This document shows positions 51,898-60,200 of a stretch of DNA of 64,000 nucleotides, one piece after another. Within the stretch, counting starts at the first letter, position 1, and the number at the start of each line of letters is the position of its first letter. The DNA is from Streptomyces cyanogenus. Its GTDB lineage: Bacteria; Actinomycetota; Actinomycetes; Streptomycetales; Streptomycetaceae. The translations under genes and the position numbers were made by a program. Below the pieces are notes generated by a model. That model saw only the letters and a list, made by a program, of their open reading frames with translations, was not told where the DNA came from and did not search any database. The DNA is taken from positions 930,001 to 994,000 of the forward strand of contig NZ_CP071839.1 in NCBI RefSeq assembly GCF_017526105.1. The letters run 5' to 3'.

Positions 51898-53079
51898 CTA
51901 TTGAAACCCGGTGGGAGCCCGGCCCGGTGGAGGTGTCCTCAGCGCGCGTGCCGCCAGGGCCCAGCTCACCTCCACCACGGTGCCCGGAGCGTCCAGGCTG
52001 GTGCCGGTGAGCTCCTCGAATCGGCGCAGCCGGTAGCGGACGGTGTTGACGTGGACGTGCGCCCTGCGGGCGACTTCGCGGATGCGTCGTCCCCCCTCCA
52101 GATACGCCCGCACCGACTCCTCGACGAGCGCGCCGAACTCCCCCTCCGCCTCCAGTGGGCGCAGGTAGCGGTCGAGCAGCAGCTCGCCGAGTTCCGGTTC
52201 CGCGACGACCGCGACCCGCCAGGTCAGGTCGCTCAGGTCGTACACGCCGCGCAGACGGTAGGCACGGGCGGCTTGCAGCAGCCTGCCGGCGGCGCGGAAG
52301 GAGCGGTGCACCGCGGCCAGGTCCGTCGGCGGGCCGAGCCCGGCCGTCACATCCAGGTCACCGGTCTCCGGCCTGGCCTCGACGACCCCGACGACAGCCT
52401 CCTCCAGCACGGTGAACAGCGCGCCCCGGCCGTGGCCGCGGGACGCCAGGGAGCGGTCCAGCGCGTCCGGGTCCGCGTCGCCGTACGGGACGGCTCTGAT
52501 GGCCCGGTACGGCCGTGACGCGTCCAGTCCGTAGATCGCCGCACCGCTGTGGATCTCCGCGGCGCTCAGCGTGCCGTAGAGCAGTCCGCGCAGGAAGTCG
52601 GCCCGGCGGCGGGCGTCGAACAGGGCGGAGGCGACCTCCGCCTGCCGGTGGACGGCGGCGATCTGCAGGCTCGCGACGTCCGCCAGCTCCCACAGGCACT
52701 TGGTGCGGTCGACGATGAGGCCCGGGTCCAGCCCGTGTTCGGTCGCCTCGGCGATGAACAGATCCCGTATCGCGCCCAGCGCCCGGCGGAAGGCGCGGAG
52801 CCCGTCGCCCAGCGGCACGCCCCGGGCGACCCGGTCCCGGGCCACACCGGCTTCGCGGAAGTCCTCCGGCGCGGGCACCTTCCCCTCCCGCACCACCGCG
52901 AGAGCCCGCTGGAAGTGCTCCTGCCAGACCCGGTCGAGGAGTTCCCGCGGGACCGCGCGGTAGGACGGGAGGTGGTCCACCAGATCCGCGTACAACCCCC
53001 CGCCCACGTGCCCCTGCTGCGCGGCCATCGCGGCGATGACCCGTTCCAGGGGCGCCGCGGCACCCGCCTGTCCGGGCAT
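51898..53079 (-). CDS. PucR/CdaR-family transcriptional regulator
   Basis: A 393-residue regulator. The N-terminal sensor part (about 1-250) includes RVWQEHFQRALAVVREGKVP and LRAFRRALGAIRDLFIAEAT. The C-terminal HTH_30 (about 320-385) contains RIREVARRAHVHVNTVRYRL and RRFEELTGTSLD, the PucR signature. The ATG 53079 has GGAGG 9 bases upstream. It is divergent from a CMD-SDR pair and may control it through the palindrome at 53112. PucR members typically sense purines, amino acids or other nitrogen compounds; the ligand is unknown. A second PucR regulator lies at 60201. Confidence 0.9.
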   Translation of the reverse strand: MPGQAGAAAPLERVIAAMAAQQGHVGGGLYADLVDHLPSYRAVPRELLDRVWQEHFQRALAVVREGKVPAPEDFREAGVARDRVARGVPLGDGLRAFRRALGAIRDLFIAEATEHGLDPGLIVDRTKCLWELADVASLQIAAVHRQAEVASALFDARRRADFLRGLLYGTLSAAEIHSGAAIYGLDASRPYRAIRAVPYGDADPDALDRSLASRGHGRGALFTVLEEAVVGVVEARPETGDLDVTAGLGPPTDLAAVHRSFRAAGRLLQAARAYRLRGVYDLSDLTWRVAVVAEPELGELLLDRYLRPLEAEGEFGALVEESVRAYLEGGRRIREVARRAHVHVNTVRYRLRRFEELTGTSLDAPGTVVEVSWALAARALRTPPPGRAPTGFQ

Positions 53080-53111
53080 CGATCTCACCTCCGCCCCTTC
53101 GGCACCGGCGG

Positions 53112-53127
53112 TTGTACACATGAACAA
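53112..53127. promoter_or_regulatory. Near-palindrome, candidate PucR operator
   Basis: TTGTACACATGAACAA pairs at 6 of 8 positions and sits 33 bases upstream of the PucR start in an AT-rich patch (to AATAT, 53130). It lies between the divergent regulator and CMD-SDR genes. Confidence 0.5.
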
Positions 53128-53301
53128 TATGCCGACCTGCGGCCTTGGCCAGGGAGCCGTCGACAACCCCCCGCCACCGAAAGCACAGTGGCACGGCAGC
53201 AACAGGAGCGTGCGCCGACGCGCACGCGACGGGGTTCCGGCCGACCGTGCCCGGAAGCGTCCTGCTGCTGCGCCCTCCTGACGACCCGTACGGAGACCCA
53301 C

Positions 53302-53928
53302 ATGACCGACGAGCACCATCACCGTCCCCCCTGCGCCGCCGGCACCGGCCCGCGCCTCGCGCCGCTGTCCGAGGACGGCTGGGACCCGTCCGCCCGGGAG
53401 CTGCTCGCGCCGCTTCCCCGGGACGCCGACGGCCGTCCGGCCAACGTCTTCACCACCCTGGTGCGACACCCCGGCCTCTTCCGGCACTTCCTGCCGTTCG
53501 GCACCTATCTGCTGCGCGACGGCCGGCTTCCGGGCCGCACCCGGGAACTGCTGATCCTGCGCACCGCCTGCAACACCGGGGCAGCGTACGAATGGGGGCG
53601 GCACGTACCGCTGGCCAGGGCGGCCGGGGTCACCGACGAGGAGATCCGGCGGGTCGGTACGGGCCCGGACGCCCAGGGCTGGACGCCGGCCGACGCCCGT
53701 CTGCTGCGCGCCGCCGACGAGCTGCACCGGGACGCACGCCTGTCCGCGGCCACCTGGTCGGCACTCGCCGCCGACCACGACGAGGCACAGCTGATCGAGA
53801 TCACCATGCTGGTCGGTCAGTACCACATGGTCGCCTTCTTCCTGAACTCCGCCGGCACCCCGCTCGAACCCGGCTTCGATGCGGAGACCCTGCCCGCCCC
53901 CACCGGGACAGCCCATGGCGATGCCTGA
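53302..53928 (+). CDS. Carboxymuconolactone decarboxylase (CMD)-family protein
   Basis: A 208-residue AhpD-like-fold protein. Features: NVFTTLVRHPGLFRHFLPFG (about 48-67), LPGRTRELLILRTACNTGAA (about 76-95), YEWGRHVPLARAAGVTDEEI (about 96-115), and LIEITMLVGQYHMVAFFLNS (about 165-184). The CxxC motif of peroxidase-type AhpD is absent; the single Cys and the E-W-G-H set match the decarboxylase/lactonase-like group. Substrate unknown. It overlaps the SDR start by 14 bases, so they form a two-gene operon. Confidence 0.9.
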   Translation: MTDEHHHRPPCAAGTGPRLAPLSEDGWDPSARELLAPLPRDADGRPANVFTTLVRHPGLFRHFLPFGTYLLRDGRLPGRTRELLILRTACNTGAAYEWGRHVPLARAAGVTDEEIRRVGTGPDAQGWTPADARLLRAADELHRDARLSAATWSALAADHDEAQLIEITMLVGQYHMVAFFLNSAGTPLEPGFDAETLPAPTGTAHGDA

Positions 53929-54730
53929 GCCGCGGCACACCGCGACCCACCCGGCCGGCCTCCTGACCGGCCGGAACGTACTGGTCATCGGAGCGGGCAC
54001 CCGTCCCGGCGACGACCCGGAGGCACCGGTGGGCAACGGGCGGGCGGTGGCCGTGCTGGCAGCCCGCGAGGGCGCCTCCGTCGCCTGTGCCGACATCTCC
54101 GCCTCCGCGGCGGCGACCACCGCCGCTCTTGTAGCCGAGGAAGGTGGCCGTGGCCTCCCCCTGGTCGGTGACGCCACGGATCCCGCCCAGTCCTCGGCCA
54201 TGGTCGCCGAGGCCCTCCGCGAACTCGGCACGCTGGACGCGCTCGTGGTCAACGTCGGCATCGGTCTCGGCACGGGTCTGGCGGGCACCTCACCGCAGCA
54301 GTGGGAGGATGTGCTGTCGCTCAACCTGGGCGCCCCCTTCCTCGCCGCGAAGTACGGTCTGCCCGTGATCGCCGACGGAGGGTCGATCGTCTTCGTCGGT
54401 TCCGTGGCCGGGTTGCGTGCGGCCACCGATTCGCCCGCGTACGACAGTTCGAAGGCGGGCCTGTTCGGTCTCACCCGGCATGTCGCCAAGGAGGGTGGGG
54501 CGCGCGGTATCCGCGCCAACCTGGTCGTCCCGGGCCTGATCGACACCCCGATGGGCCGTGCGGCCTCGGCCCGGCGGGCGTCCCGCACGACCTCGTTCAG
54601 CCGCATTCCGCTCGGCCGCCAGGGCACCGCCTGGGAGGTGGCCGAAGCCGTCACCTTCCTGCTCTCCGGCCGCGCCTCCTACATCACCGGGCAGAGCCTG
54701 GTGGTGGACGGCGGGCTGAACGCCGTCTGA
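53915..54730 (+). CDS. SDR-family oxidoreductase (FabG-like)
   Basis: A 271-residue short-chain dehydrogenase. The cofactor site is VLVIGAGTRPGDDPEAPVGN followed by GRAVAVLAAREGASVACADI; the usual TGxxxGIG is stretched by an insertion (about 24-43), a feature of some actinobacterial members. Catalytic residues: NVGIG (about 110), Ser in VFVGSVAGLRA (about 162) and YDSSKAGLFGLTRHVAKEGG (Tyr and Lys, about 175-194). It ends ASYITGQSLVVDGGLNAV, the classical SDR end. A second ATG at 53921 could also be the start. Operon with the CMD gene, perhaps for catabolism of a cyclic substrate. Confidence 0.92.
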   Translation: MAMPEPRHTATHPAGLLTGRNVLVIGAGTRPGDDPEAPVGNGRAVAVLAAREGASVACADISASAAATTAALVAEEGGRGLPLVGDATDPAQSSAMVAEALRELGTLDALVVNVGIGLGTGLAGTSPQQWEDVLSLNLGAPFLAAKYGLPVIADGGSIVFVGSVAGLRAATDSPAYDSSKAGLFGLTRHVAKEGGARGIRANLVVPGLIDTPMGRAASARRASRTTSFSRIPLGRQGTAWEVAEAVTFLLSGRASYITGQSLVVDGGLNAV

Positions 54731-54757
54731 GCATGTGGGCCGCTCGTCGGTCGACGG

Positions 54758-54810
54758 GGCGGGGGCGGCCCCCGGGGCGGGGGGCCCCCGCCCCGGGGCC
54801 CGCCCCCGCC
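54758..54810. terminator. Very long bidirectional hairpin between convergent genes
   Basis: A 53-base near-perfect palindrome with 26-bp arms, one C-C mismatch and a 1-base centre; core CCCCGGGGCGGGGG and its complement. It ends both the SDR gene (stop 54730) and the livJ gene (stop 54814). Confidence 0.85.
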
Positions 54811-54813
54811 GGC

Positions 54814-56091
54814 TCACTTGGTCAGCGGGCCGAACTCCTTGCGGGTGTCCACCGGCTTGCCGAACAGCTGCCACCGCTCGCCCTTGAACCGCATCAGCTG
54901 CATCGTCTCGATCGGGAAGGCATCACCCGGGGCCGTGGACAGGGTGACACCGGGCAGCAGCATGCCCACCTTCACGTCCTTCAGATCGCGCACCGCATCC
55001 CGCAGTCCCTCCCTGGTCGGGCACTTCATCGCGTCCAGGGCCTGGTACAGGCTGGAGGCGACGGCCCAGCCGTAGGCGTTGAACTGGTTGGCCGGGTCCG
55101 CGTCGGGGGCGTACGCGTGCAGGGCCTTCTTGTACGTCTTGACCTCGGGGTCGTCCGCCCACTGCGGGTCGGCGGGGTCCTTGAAGTAGGTCGCCGAGAC
55201 CACGCCCTGGACGTTCTCGAACCCGACGGGCCGGAGCACGGCGGCGGAGGAGGCCACGTTGTTCACGATGTGCAGCGGGTTCCACTTGGTGTTCTTGGCG
55301 TCGGCGGCGAGGGCCTGACTGCCGAACTTGGGTGTGGTGATGTCGAGCAGCACGTCCGCCTTGGAGCGGGCGAGGCTCGCCATCTGCGCCGACACGGAGG
55401 GGTCGGTCACCTCGTAGCTCTCGGTGGCGACCACCTTGACGCCGCTGCCGGCGAGGGCCGTCCTGAACCCGCCGAGCAGGTCCTTGCCGAAGTCGTCGTT
55501 CTGGTAGAGGACCGCAACCTCGGCCTTCGGCATCCTGTCCTTGAGGTACTTGGCGTACACCCGGGCCTCGGCGACGTAGTTGGGCTGCCACCCGATGGTC
55601 CAGGGGTGCTTGTCGTCCGTGCCCCAGACGGAGGCTCCCGTGGCGACGAAGGGCTGCGGCACCTTCTGCTGGTTGAGGTAGTCCCATACGGCCGCCGTCG
55701 ACGGGGTGCCCAGGGTCTGGAACACGGCGAAGACCTTCTCCCGCTCGACCAGTCTGCGGGCCTCCTCGACCGCCTTGGGCGGCTGGTAGCCGTCGTCGCG
55801 GACGACGAACTCGACCTTGCGGCCGTCTATGCCGCCCTTGTCGTTGACGTACTTGAAGTAGGCGGCCACGCCCTTGCTGATCGTGCCGTACGCCGAGGCG
55901 GGCCCCGACAGCGGGTAGATCCCGCCCAGCTTGATGGTCTTGTCGGTGATGCCGGTGGTCTGCTGGCCCTTACAGGCGCCGCCGGCGGCGGTGTCCTGGG
56001 CGTCCTCTCCTCGCCGGCTGTTGCAGGCGGTCGCGGTCAGCAGGGCGGCGATCGTGGCCGCGGCCACCCGCAGCAGGGTCGTCTTGCGCAT
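54814..56091 (-). CDS. livJ: Branched-chain-type ABC transporter substrate-binding protein
   Basis: A 425-residue type I binding lipoprotein. The signal reads MRKTTLLRVAAATIAALLTA, then TACNSRRGE with the lipid-bearing Cys at about 23. Mature marks: GITDKTIKLGGIYPLSGPAS (about 46-65), YFKYVNDKGGIDGRKVEFVV (about 78-97), RRLVEREKVFAVFQTLGTPS and VAVLYQNDDFGKDLLGGFRT (about 187-206). The family includes amino-acid, amide and aromatic binders; which one is unknown. The ATG at 56091 has AAAAGGAA 9 bases upstream; it starts 5 bases past the livM stop. Last gene of the liv operon. Confidence 0.93.
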   Translation of the reverse strand: MRKTTLLRVAAATIAALLTATACNSRRGEDAQDTAAGGACKGQQTTGITDKTIKLGGIYPLSGPASAYGTISKGVAAYFKYVNDKGGIDGRKVEFVVRDDGYQPPKAVEEARRLVEREKVFAVFQTLGTPSTAAVWDYLNQQKVPQPFVATGASVWGTDDKHPWTIGWQPNYVAEARVYAKYLKDRMPKAEVAVLYQNDDFGKDLLGGFRTALAGSGVKVVATESYEVTDPSVSAQMASLARSKADVLLDITTPKFGSQALAADAKNTKWNPLHIVNNVASSAAVLRPVGFENVQGVVSATYFKDPADPQWADDPEVKTYKKALHAYAPDADPANQFNAYGWAVASSLYQALDAMKCPTREGLRDAVRDLKDVKVGMLLPGVTLSTAPGDAFPIETMQLMRFKGERWQLFGKPVDTRKEFGPLTK

Positions 56092-56096
56092 GTGGA

Positions 56097-57566
56097 TCAT
56101 TCCTTTTCCGTGCGGGGCGGTGCGCCCACGGGTTCGGCGTCGGCAACTGCGGGTTCCGCAGGGCTGAGGGATGCGGAGGGCTCGGATGCGGCCGGGGACT
56201 GCGGGTTCGCGTCGGGTGTGGATGCGGCCGGGGACTGCGGGGCCGCTTCGGACGCGGGTGCGGCCGGGGACTGCGGGTCCGCTTCAGACGCGGGTGCGGC
56301 CGGGGACTGCGGGTCCGCGTCGGGTCCGGATGCAGCCGCGGACTCCCGGTCCACCTCCGGTCCGGATGCAGCCGCGGACTCCCGGTCCGCCTCCGGTCCG
56401 GATGCAGCCGCGGACTCCCGGTCCACCTCCGGTCCGGATGCAGCCGCGGACTCCCGGTCCACCTCCGGTCCGGATGCAGCCGCGGACTGCCGGTCCGCTT
56501 CGGGTCCGGATGCGGCCGCGGACTGCCGGTCCGCTTCGGGTGCGGATTCCTTCTCGGGTGTGCCGTCGGGGGCGGCGGCGCGGGGCAGGCGACGGGTGAC
56601 CGCGCCCAGGACACGGCCCGGCAGGCCGGCCAGTCCGGTCGGGGCCACGAACATCACCGTGATGATCAGCAGGCCGAACACCACTCCCGGTGCGGCCTCG
56701 CTCAGGTCCTGGGAGACACTCGGCACGTACATCACGAACGCCGCGCCCAGCAGGGGTCCGTACAGCGAGGCGAGCCCGCCGACGACCAGGCCGGCCAGCA
56801 GGGTGATGGACAGGACGAAGCCGAAGGAGTCGGGCGAGACGAAGCCGATCACCCAGGTGTACAGACACCCGGCGACACCCGCGAACATGGCGCTCCACGC
56901 GAAGGCGAGGGTCTTGTGCAGCGCCAGCCGCACACCCATGACCTCGGCGGCACTCTCGTTGTCCCGCACGGCGAGCAGCGCCCGGCCGACCCGGGACCGC
57001 AGCAGGTTGCGGGCGAGCAGCAGAGCCACCGCGGTGACGGCGAGGACGACGAAGTACATCCACTGGTCCTCGGCCAGCCCGCTCCAGGCGGGCGGCCGCA
57101 GCTTGTCCACGGTCAATCCCATGGAGCCGCCCGTCACCGGTTCGAGCCGCTTGAGCAGCGGCGGCAGGAACACCGCGAACGAGAGGGTGACCAGGGCGAG
57201 ATACAGCCCGCGCAGCCGCAGGGCGGGGACGCCGAAGCCGAGGCCGAGCAGGAAGCATCCGGCGGCCGCGGCCGGCAGCGTGGCCAGGTGGCCGGTGTCG
57301 TACCGGTCGAGCATGACCGCCGCCGTGTAGGCCCCCGCCGCGAAGAACGCGCCGTGCCCGAGCGAGATCTGCCCGCCGAAGCCGACCAGCAGGTTCAGCC
57401 CGGCCAGCGCCACGGCGTACAGGAGCACCATGGTCAGCTGGAAGACCTGGAAGGGGGCGAAGTAGAAGGGTGCGCCGACGGCGGCGGCCGCCGCGAGCAG
57501 CACGGTGAGCGCGGCCCGCAGGCGCCGTGCGCGGTCCGTGCCGAGTACGGTCGTGATCGTGCTCAT
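56097..57566 (-). CDS. livM: Branched-chain-type ABC permease LivM with a repetitive C-terminal tail
   Basis: A 489-residue permease. The normal LivM part is residues 1-335: LLYAVALAGLNLLVGFGGQI, SLGHGAFFAAGAYTAAVMLD (about 70-89), RLRGLYLALVTLSFAVFLPP (about 117-136), VGRALLAVRDNESAAEVMGV (the EAA-like loop, about 192-211) and GLASLYGPLLGAAFVMYVPS. Family members end shortly after VMFVAPTGLAGL. Here about 150 more residues follow. Of these, 342-461 are ten 12-residue repeats built on GPEADRESAAAS and ADPQSPAAP. The tail is cytosolic, acidic and probably unstructured. Overlaps livH by 4 bases (ATGA). Confidence 0.95.
   Translation of the reverse strand: MSTITTVLGTDRARRLRAALTVLLAAAAAVGAPFYFAPFQVFQLTMVLLYAVALAGLNLLVGFGGQISLGHGAFFAAGAYTAAVMLDRYDTGHLATLPAAAAGCFLLGLGFGVPALRLRGLYLALVTLSFAVFLPPLLKRLEPVTGGSMGLTVDKLRPPAWSGLAEDQWMYFVVLAVTAVALLLARNLLRSRVGRALLAVRDNESAAEVMGVRLALHKTLAFAWSAMFAGVAGCLYTWVIGFVSPDSFGFVLSITLLAGLVVGGLASLYGPLLGAAFVMYVPSVSQDLSEAAPGVVFGLLIITVMFVAPTGLAGLPGRVLGAVTRRLPRAAAPDGTPEKESAPEADRQSAAASGPEADRQSAAASGPEVDRESAAASGPEVDRESAAASGPEADRESAAASGPEVDRESAAASGPDADPQSPAAPASEADPQSPAAPASEAAPQSPAASTPDANPQSPAASEPSASLSPAEPAVADAEPVGAPPRTEKE
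56184..56543 (-). repeat. In-frame 36-base minisatellite in livM, 10 units
   Basis: Ten 12-codon units encode residues 342-461. Units 1-6 are GPEADRESAAAS-like (near identical at DNA level); units 7-10 diverge to the ADPQSPAA form. Period 36 keeps the frame, so copy-number change would only alter tail length. Confidence 0.95.
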
Positions 57567-58453
57567 GCGCGTTCCACCGCCGCCCGCCCGAACAGGCCCT
57601 GGGGCCGTACCAGCAGCACCGCCAGAATGATCACCAGAGGTACGCCCACCTTCAGATCGGGACCGATCGCGTCGACGTACGCCCCGGTCAGCGTCTCGGC
57701 GACGCCCACGGACAGGCCGCCGACGACCGCACCGACGGGACTGTCGAAGCCACCGAGGGTGGCCGCGGCGAAGGCGTAGATCAGCACCCCGCCCATCATG
57801 TTGGGCTCCAGGAACAGCACCGGGGCGACGAGAACGCCCGACACCGCGCCGACCGTCGCGGCCAGCCCCCAGCCGAGCATCAGCACCCGGCCCGCCCGGA
57901 TACCCGACAGCCGGGCGGAGGTGCGGTTGCAGGCGACCGCCCGCATCACCAGGCCGACGGAGGTGTGCTGGAACAGCAGATACAGCAGGCCCATCACGAC
58001 GGCCACCACACCGAGGATCCCGAGCGTCGACCAGTCCACGCGCACACCGGCCAGGTCGAGCCCGCCGTCGGGGAACGGCTGTGGGAAGTCCTTCACCGTG
58101 AACGACCAGATCAGTCCGGCCAGCGCGTTGACGAAGATGAAGAGGCCGACCGTGACGATGACCACCGTCAGCTCGGGTGCGCCGTGCACGGGACGGATGA
58201 CGATCCGCTCCACCAGCATGCCGCCGGCGAAGGACACCGCGAGGGTGACCGGCAACGCCAGCCAGAACGGCATCCCGGACGCCACCAGCTGCCAGGCGAC
58301 GTACGTGGAGAGCATGGCCAGCTCGCCCTGCGCGAAGTTGACGATCCCGGTGAACCGGTGGATCAGCACCAGGGCCAGCGCCAGGCTCGCGTACACCGCG
58401 CCGGAGCCCAGTCCTTCCACCACTTGCTGCAGGAATTCGGTCACGGCGCTCAC
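57563..58453 (-). CDS. livH: Branched-chain-type ABC permease LivH
   Basis: A 296-residue inner-membrane permease with about eight spans. Family features: FLQQVVEGLGSGAVYASLAL (about 6-25), IHRFTGIVNFAQGELAMLST (about 31-50), GLVMRAVACNRTSARLSGIR (EAA-like loop, about 177-196) and GGFDSPVGAVVGGLSVGVAE (about 243-262). The end is RPQGLFGRAAVERA, the usual LivH terminus. Starts at the GTG 58453, overlapping the livF stop (GTGA). Works with LivM as the channel. Confidence 0.95.
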   Translation of the reverse strand: MSAVTEFLQQVVEGLGSGAVYASLALALVLIHRFTGIVNFAQGELAMLSTYVAWQLVASGMPFWLALPVTLAVSFAGGMLVERIVIRPVHGAPELTVVIVTVGLFIFVNALAGLIWSFTVKDFPQPFPDGGLDLAGVRVDWSTLGILGVVAVVMGLLYLLFQHTSVGLVMRAVACNRTSARLSGIRAGRVLMLGWGLAATVGAVSGVLVAPVLFLEPNMMGGVLIYAFAAATLGGFDSPVGAVVGGLSVGVAETLTGAYVDAIGPDLKVGVPLVIILAVLLVRPQGLFGRAAVERA

Positions 58454-59256
58454 CCGGCCCTGCGGGAGCCGACGGAGACGCCGAGGTACACCTCGGCGAC
58501 CTGCCCGTCCTCGCGGATCTGCCGGGCCGGACCGGACAGCACCAGGCGGCCGGCCTCCAGTACGTGCGCCCGGTGCGCGATGTCCAACGCGAGCTGGGCG
58601 TTCTGCTCGACGACGATCACGGTGGTGCGTTCCTCCTCGTTGACGGCACGGACGATCTCGAACAGCTCTCGGGTGACCAGCGGGGCGAGTCCCAGGGACG
58701 GCTCGTCCAGGAGCAGCAGGGAAGGCCGCAGCATCAGCGCCCTCCCGATGGCGAGCATCTGCTGCTCGCCGCCGCTGAGGCTGCCGGCGGCCTGACGCGA
58801 GCGCTGACGCAGCTTGGGGAAGTGGCCGTAGATCCGTTCCAGATCGGCCGCCACGGCCGCGCGCGCGGCACGCCCCCGCCGGCCGAGGCCGGTGCGCACG
58901 TGGGCGCCGATGCGCAGGTTCTCCTCGACGGTCAGCTCGTTGAAGGTGCCGCGGCCCTCGGGCACGTGCGCCACGCCGGCCCGGGCGGCCTGCTCGGGCG
59001 AGCGGCCCAGCAGCTGCGTACCGTTCAGGGTGATCGAGCCGCGGCCGCGGACCATGCCGCACAGCGCCCGCAGCGTCGTGGTCTTGCCCGCCCCGTTGGG
59101 TCCGAGGATCGCGCACACCTCACCGCGGGCGACGGAGAAGTCGAGGCCCTGCAGCACGCGGGCCTGGCCGTATCCCGCGTGCAGGTCGGACACCGTCAGG
59201 AAGTCCGGCTGCGTACTCGCCGCTGCCTCGGTGCGGTCGGTGGTGGGCTCGCTCAC
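58450..59256 (-). CDS. livF: Branched-chain-type ABC transporter ATPase LivF
   Basis: A 268-residue ATP-binding subunit. Walker A LGPNGAGKTTTLRALCG (about 53-69), Q-loop HVPEGRGTFNELTVEENL (about 96-113), signature LSGGEQQMLAIGRAL (about 161-175), Walker B LLLLDEPSLGLAPL and switch H replaced by Q in VIVVEQNAQLALD, as is usual in LivF. About 25 Thr/Ala-rich residues precede the fold. GTGA overlaps on both sides show tight translational coupling in the order livG-livF-livH-livM-livJ. Confidence 0.95.
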   Translation of the reverse strand: MSEPTTDRTEAAASTQPDFLTVSDLHAGYGQARVLQGLDFSVARGEVCAILGPNGAGKTTTLRALCGMVRGRGSITLNGTQLLGRSPEQAARAGVAHVPEGRGTFNELTVEENLRIGAHVRTGLGRRGRAARAAVAADLERIYGHFPKLRQRSRQAAGSLSGGEQQMLAIGRALMLRPSLLLLDEPSLGLAPLVTRELFEIVRAVNEEERTTVIVVEQNAQLALDIAHRAHVLEAGRLVLSGPARQIREDGQVAEVYLGVSVGSRRAG

Positions 59257-60011
59257 GCCGCCACCCCCAGGTACGCCTCGACGACGGCCGGGTCGCGCTG
59301 GATCTCCTCGGGCGATCCTTCGGCGATCTTGCGCCCGAAGTCGAGACACACGATCTTGTCGCACAGGCCCATCACGAACCCCATGTGGTGTTCGACCACC
59401 ACGAGCGTGAGGTCGAATTCCGCGCGCACCGAGCGGACCAGATCCGCGAATTGGTCGACCTCGCCGTGGCTGAGCCCGTTGACGGGTTCGTCGAGCAGCA
59501 GCAGCCGGGGGCGGACCGCGAGCGCCCGGGCGAGTTCGACGCGTTTGAGCGTGCCGAACGGCAGCCCGGAGGCGGGGTGGTCGGCGATGTCCGCCAGGCC
59601 GAGCCGCCGTAGCAAGTCGTCCGCCTGGTCACGTAGTTCCCTCTCCTCCCGCCGGACGCGGGGCAGCCGGAGCGCCGCGGCGAGGTGTCCGGTGCGCCCC
59701 CGGCCGTGGGCGCCGACCATGACGTTCTCCCGGACCGTGAGCTGCGGGAACAGGCCGAGGTTCTGGAAGGTCCGGGCGATGCCGCGCCCGGCCACGGCGT
59801 GCGGAGGCAGGACGAGGAGGTCCTCGTCGTCGAACCGCACCTCTCCCCGGTCGGGGGTGCAGCGCCTGGTCAGGCAGTTGAACAAGGTGGTCTTGCCGGC
59901 TCCGTTCGGCCCGATGAGCCCCACGGCGGTGCCGGGCTCGACGGTGAATGCGACACCGTCCAGTGCGGTGATGCCGCCGAAGCGCACGGTGATACCGTCG
60001 ACCGCGAGCAT
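59253..60011 (-). CDS. livG: Branched-chain-type ABC transporter ATPase LivG
   Basis: A 252-residue ATPase, first gene of the liv operon. Motifs: ITVRFGGITALDGVAFTVEP, Walker A LIGPNGAGKTTLFNCLT (about 33-49), ARTFQNLGLFPQLTVRENVM (about 79-98), Walker B LLLLDEPVNGLS (about 170-181), and VVVEHHMGFVMGLCDKIVCL (about 201-220). The ABC signature LSGGQQ is degenerate here as LPFGTLKRVELARAL, with GTLKR as usual in LivG-like proteins. The ATG 60011 has AAGGGG 8 bases upstream. Transcribed from the divergent region shared with the PucR gene. Confidence 0.95.
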   Translation of the reverse strand: MLAVDGITVRFGGITALDGVAFTVEPGTAVGLIGPNGAGKTTLFNCLTRRCTPDRGEVRFDDEDLLVLPPHAVAGRGIARTFQNLGLFPQLTVRENVMVGAHGRGRTGHLAAALRLPRVRREERELRDQADDLLRRLGLADIADHPASGLPFGTLKRVELARALAVRPRLLLLDEPVNGLSHGEVDQFADLVRSVRAEFDLTLVVVEHHMGFVMGLCDKIVCLDFGRKIAEGSPEEIQRDPAVVEAYLGVAA

Positions 60012-60083
60012 GAGTGACGCCCCTTCCGATGTGCTGGGGGGTTGAGCGAGCGTCACAGTAGGTGGGGGCGTTCCAGGCGCACA

Positions 60084-60101
60084 TTGGGTGTGAGCACCCA
60101 A
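60084..60101. promoter_or_regulatory. Perfect inverted repeat, candidate operator of the liv/PucR divergent region
   Basis: TTGGGTG (60084-60090) and CACCCAA (60095-60101) flank TGAG. It is central in the 189-base gap between livG and the PucR gene and is the only clear dyad there, so the PucR regulator may bind it. Confidence 0.6.
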
Positions 60102-60200
60102 CTTCCCGGTCACCGGACTGTGCGCCGCGCACAGGTACCGCTGGATGTCTCACGCCGAGCCTGTTGACGGAGCACGATCCGGGCGGCGACGATCGGCGCC

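Noticed and set aside
51898..54654. 918-residue version of the PucR gene starting at 54654
   Set aside because: The extra 525 residues are antisense to the CMD and SDR genes. An ATG with GGAGG at 53079 fits the family start.
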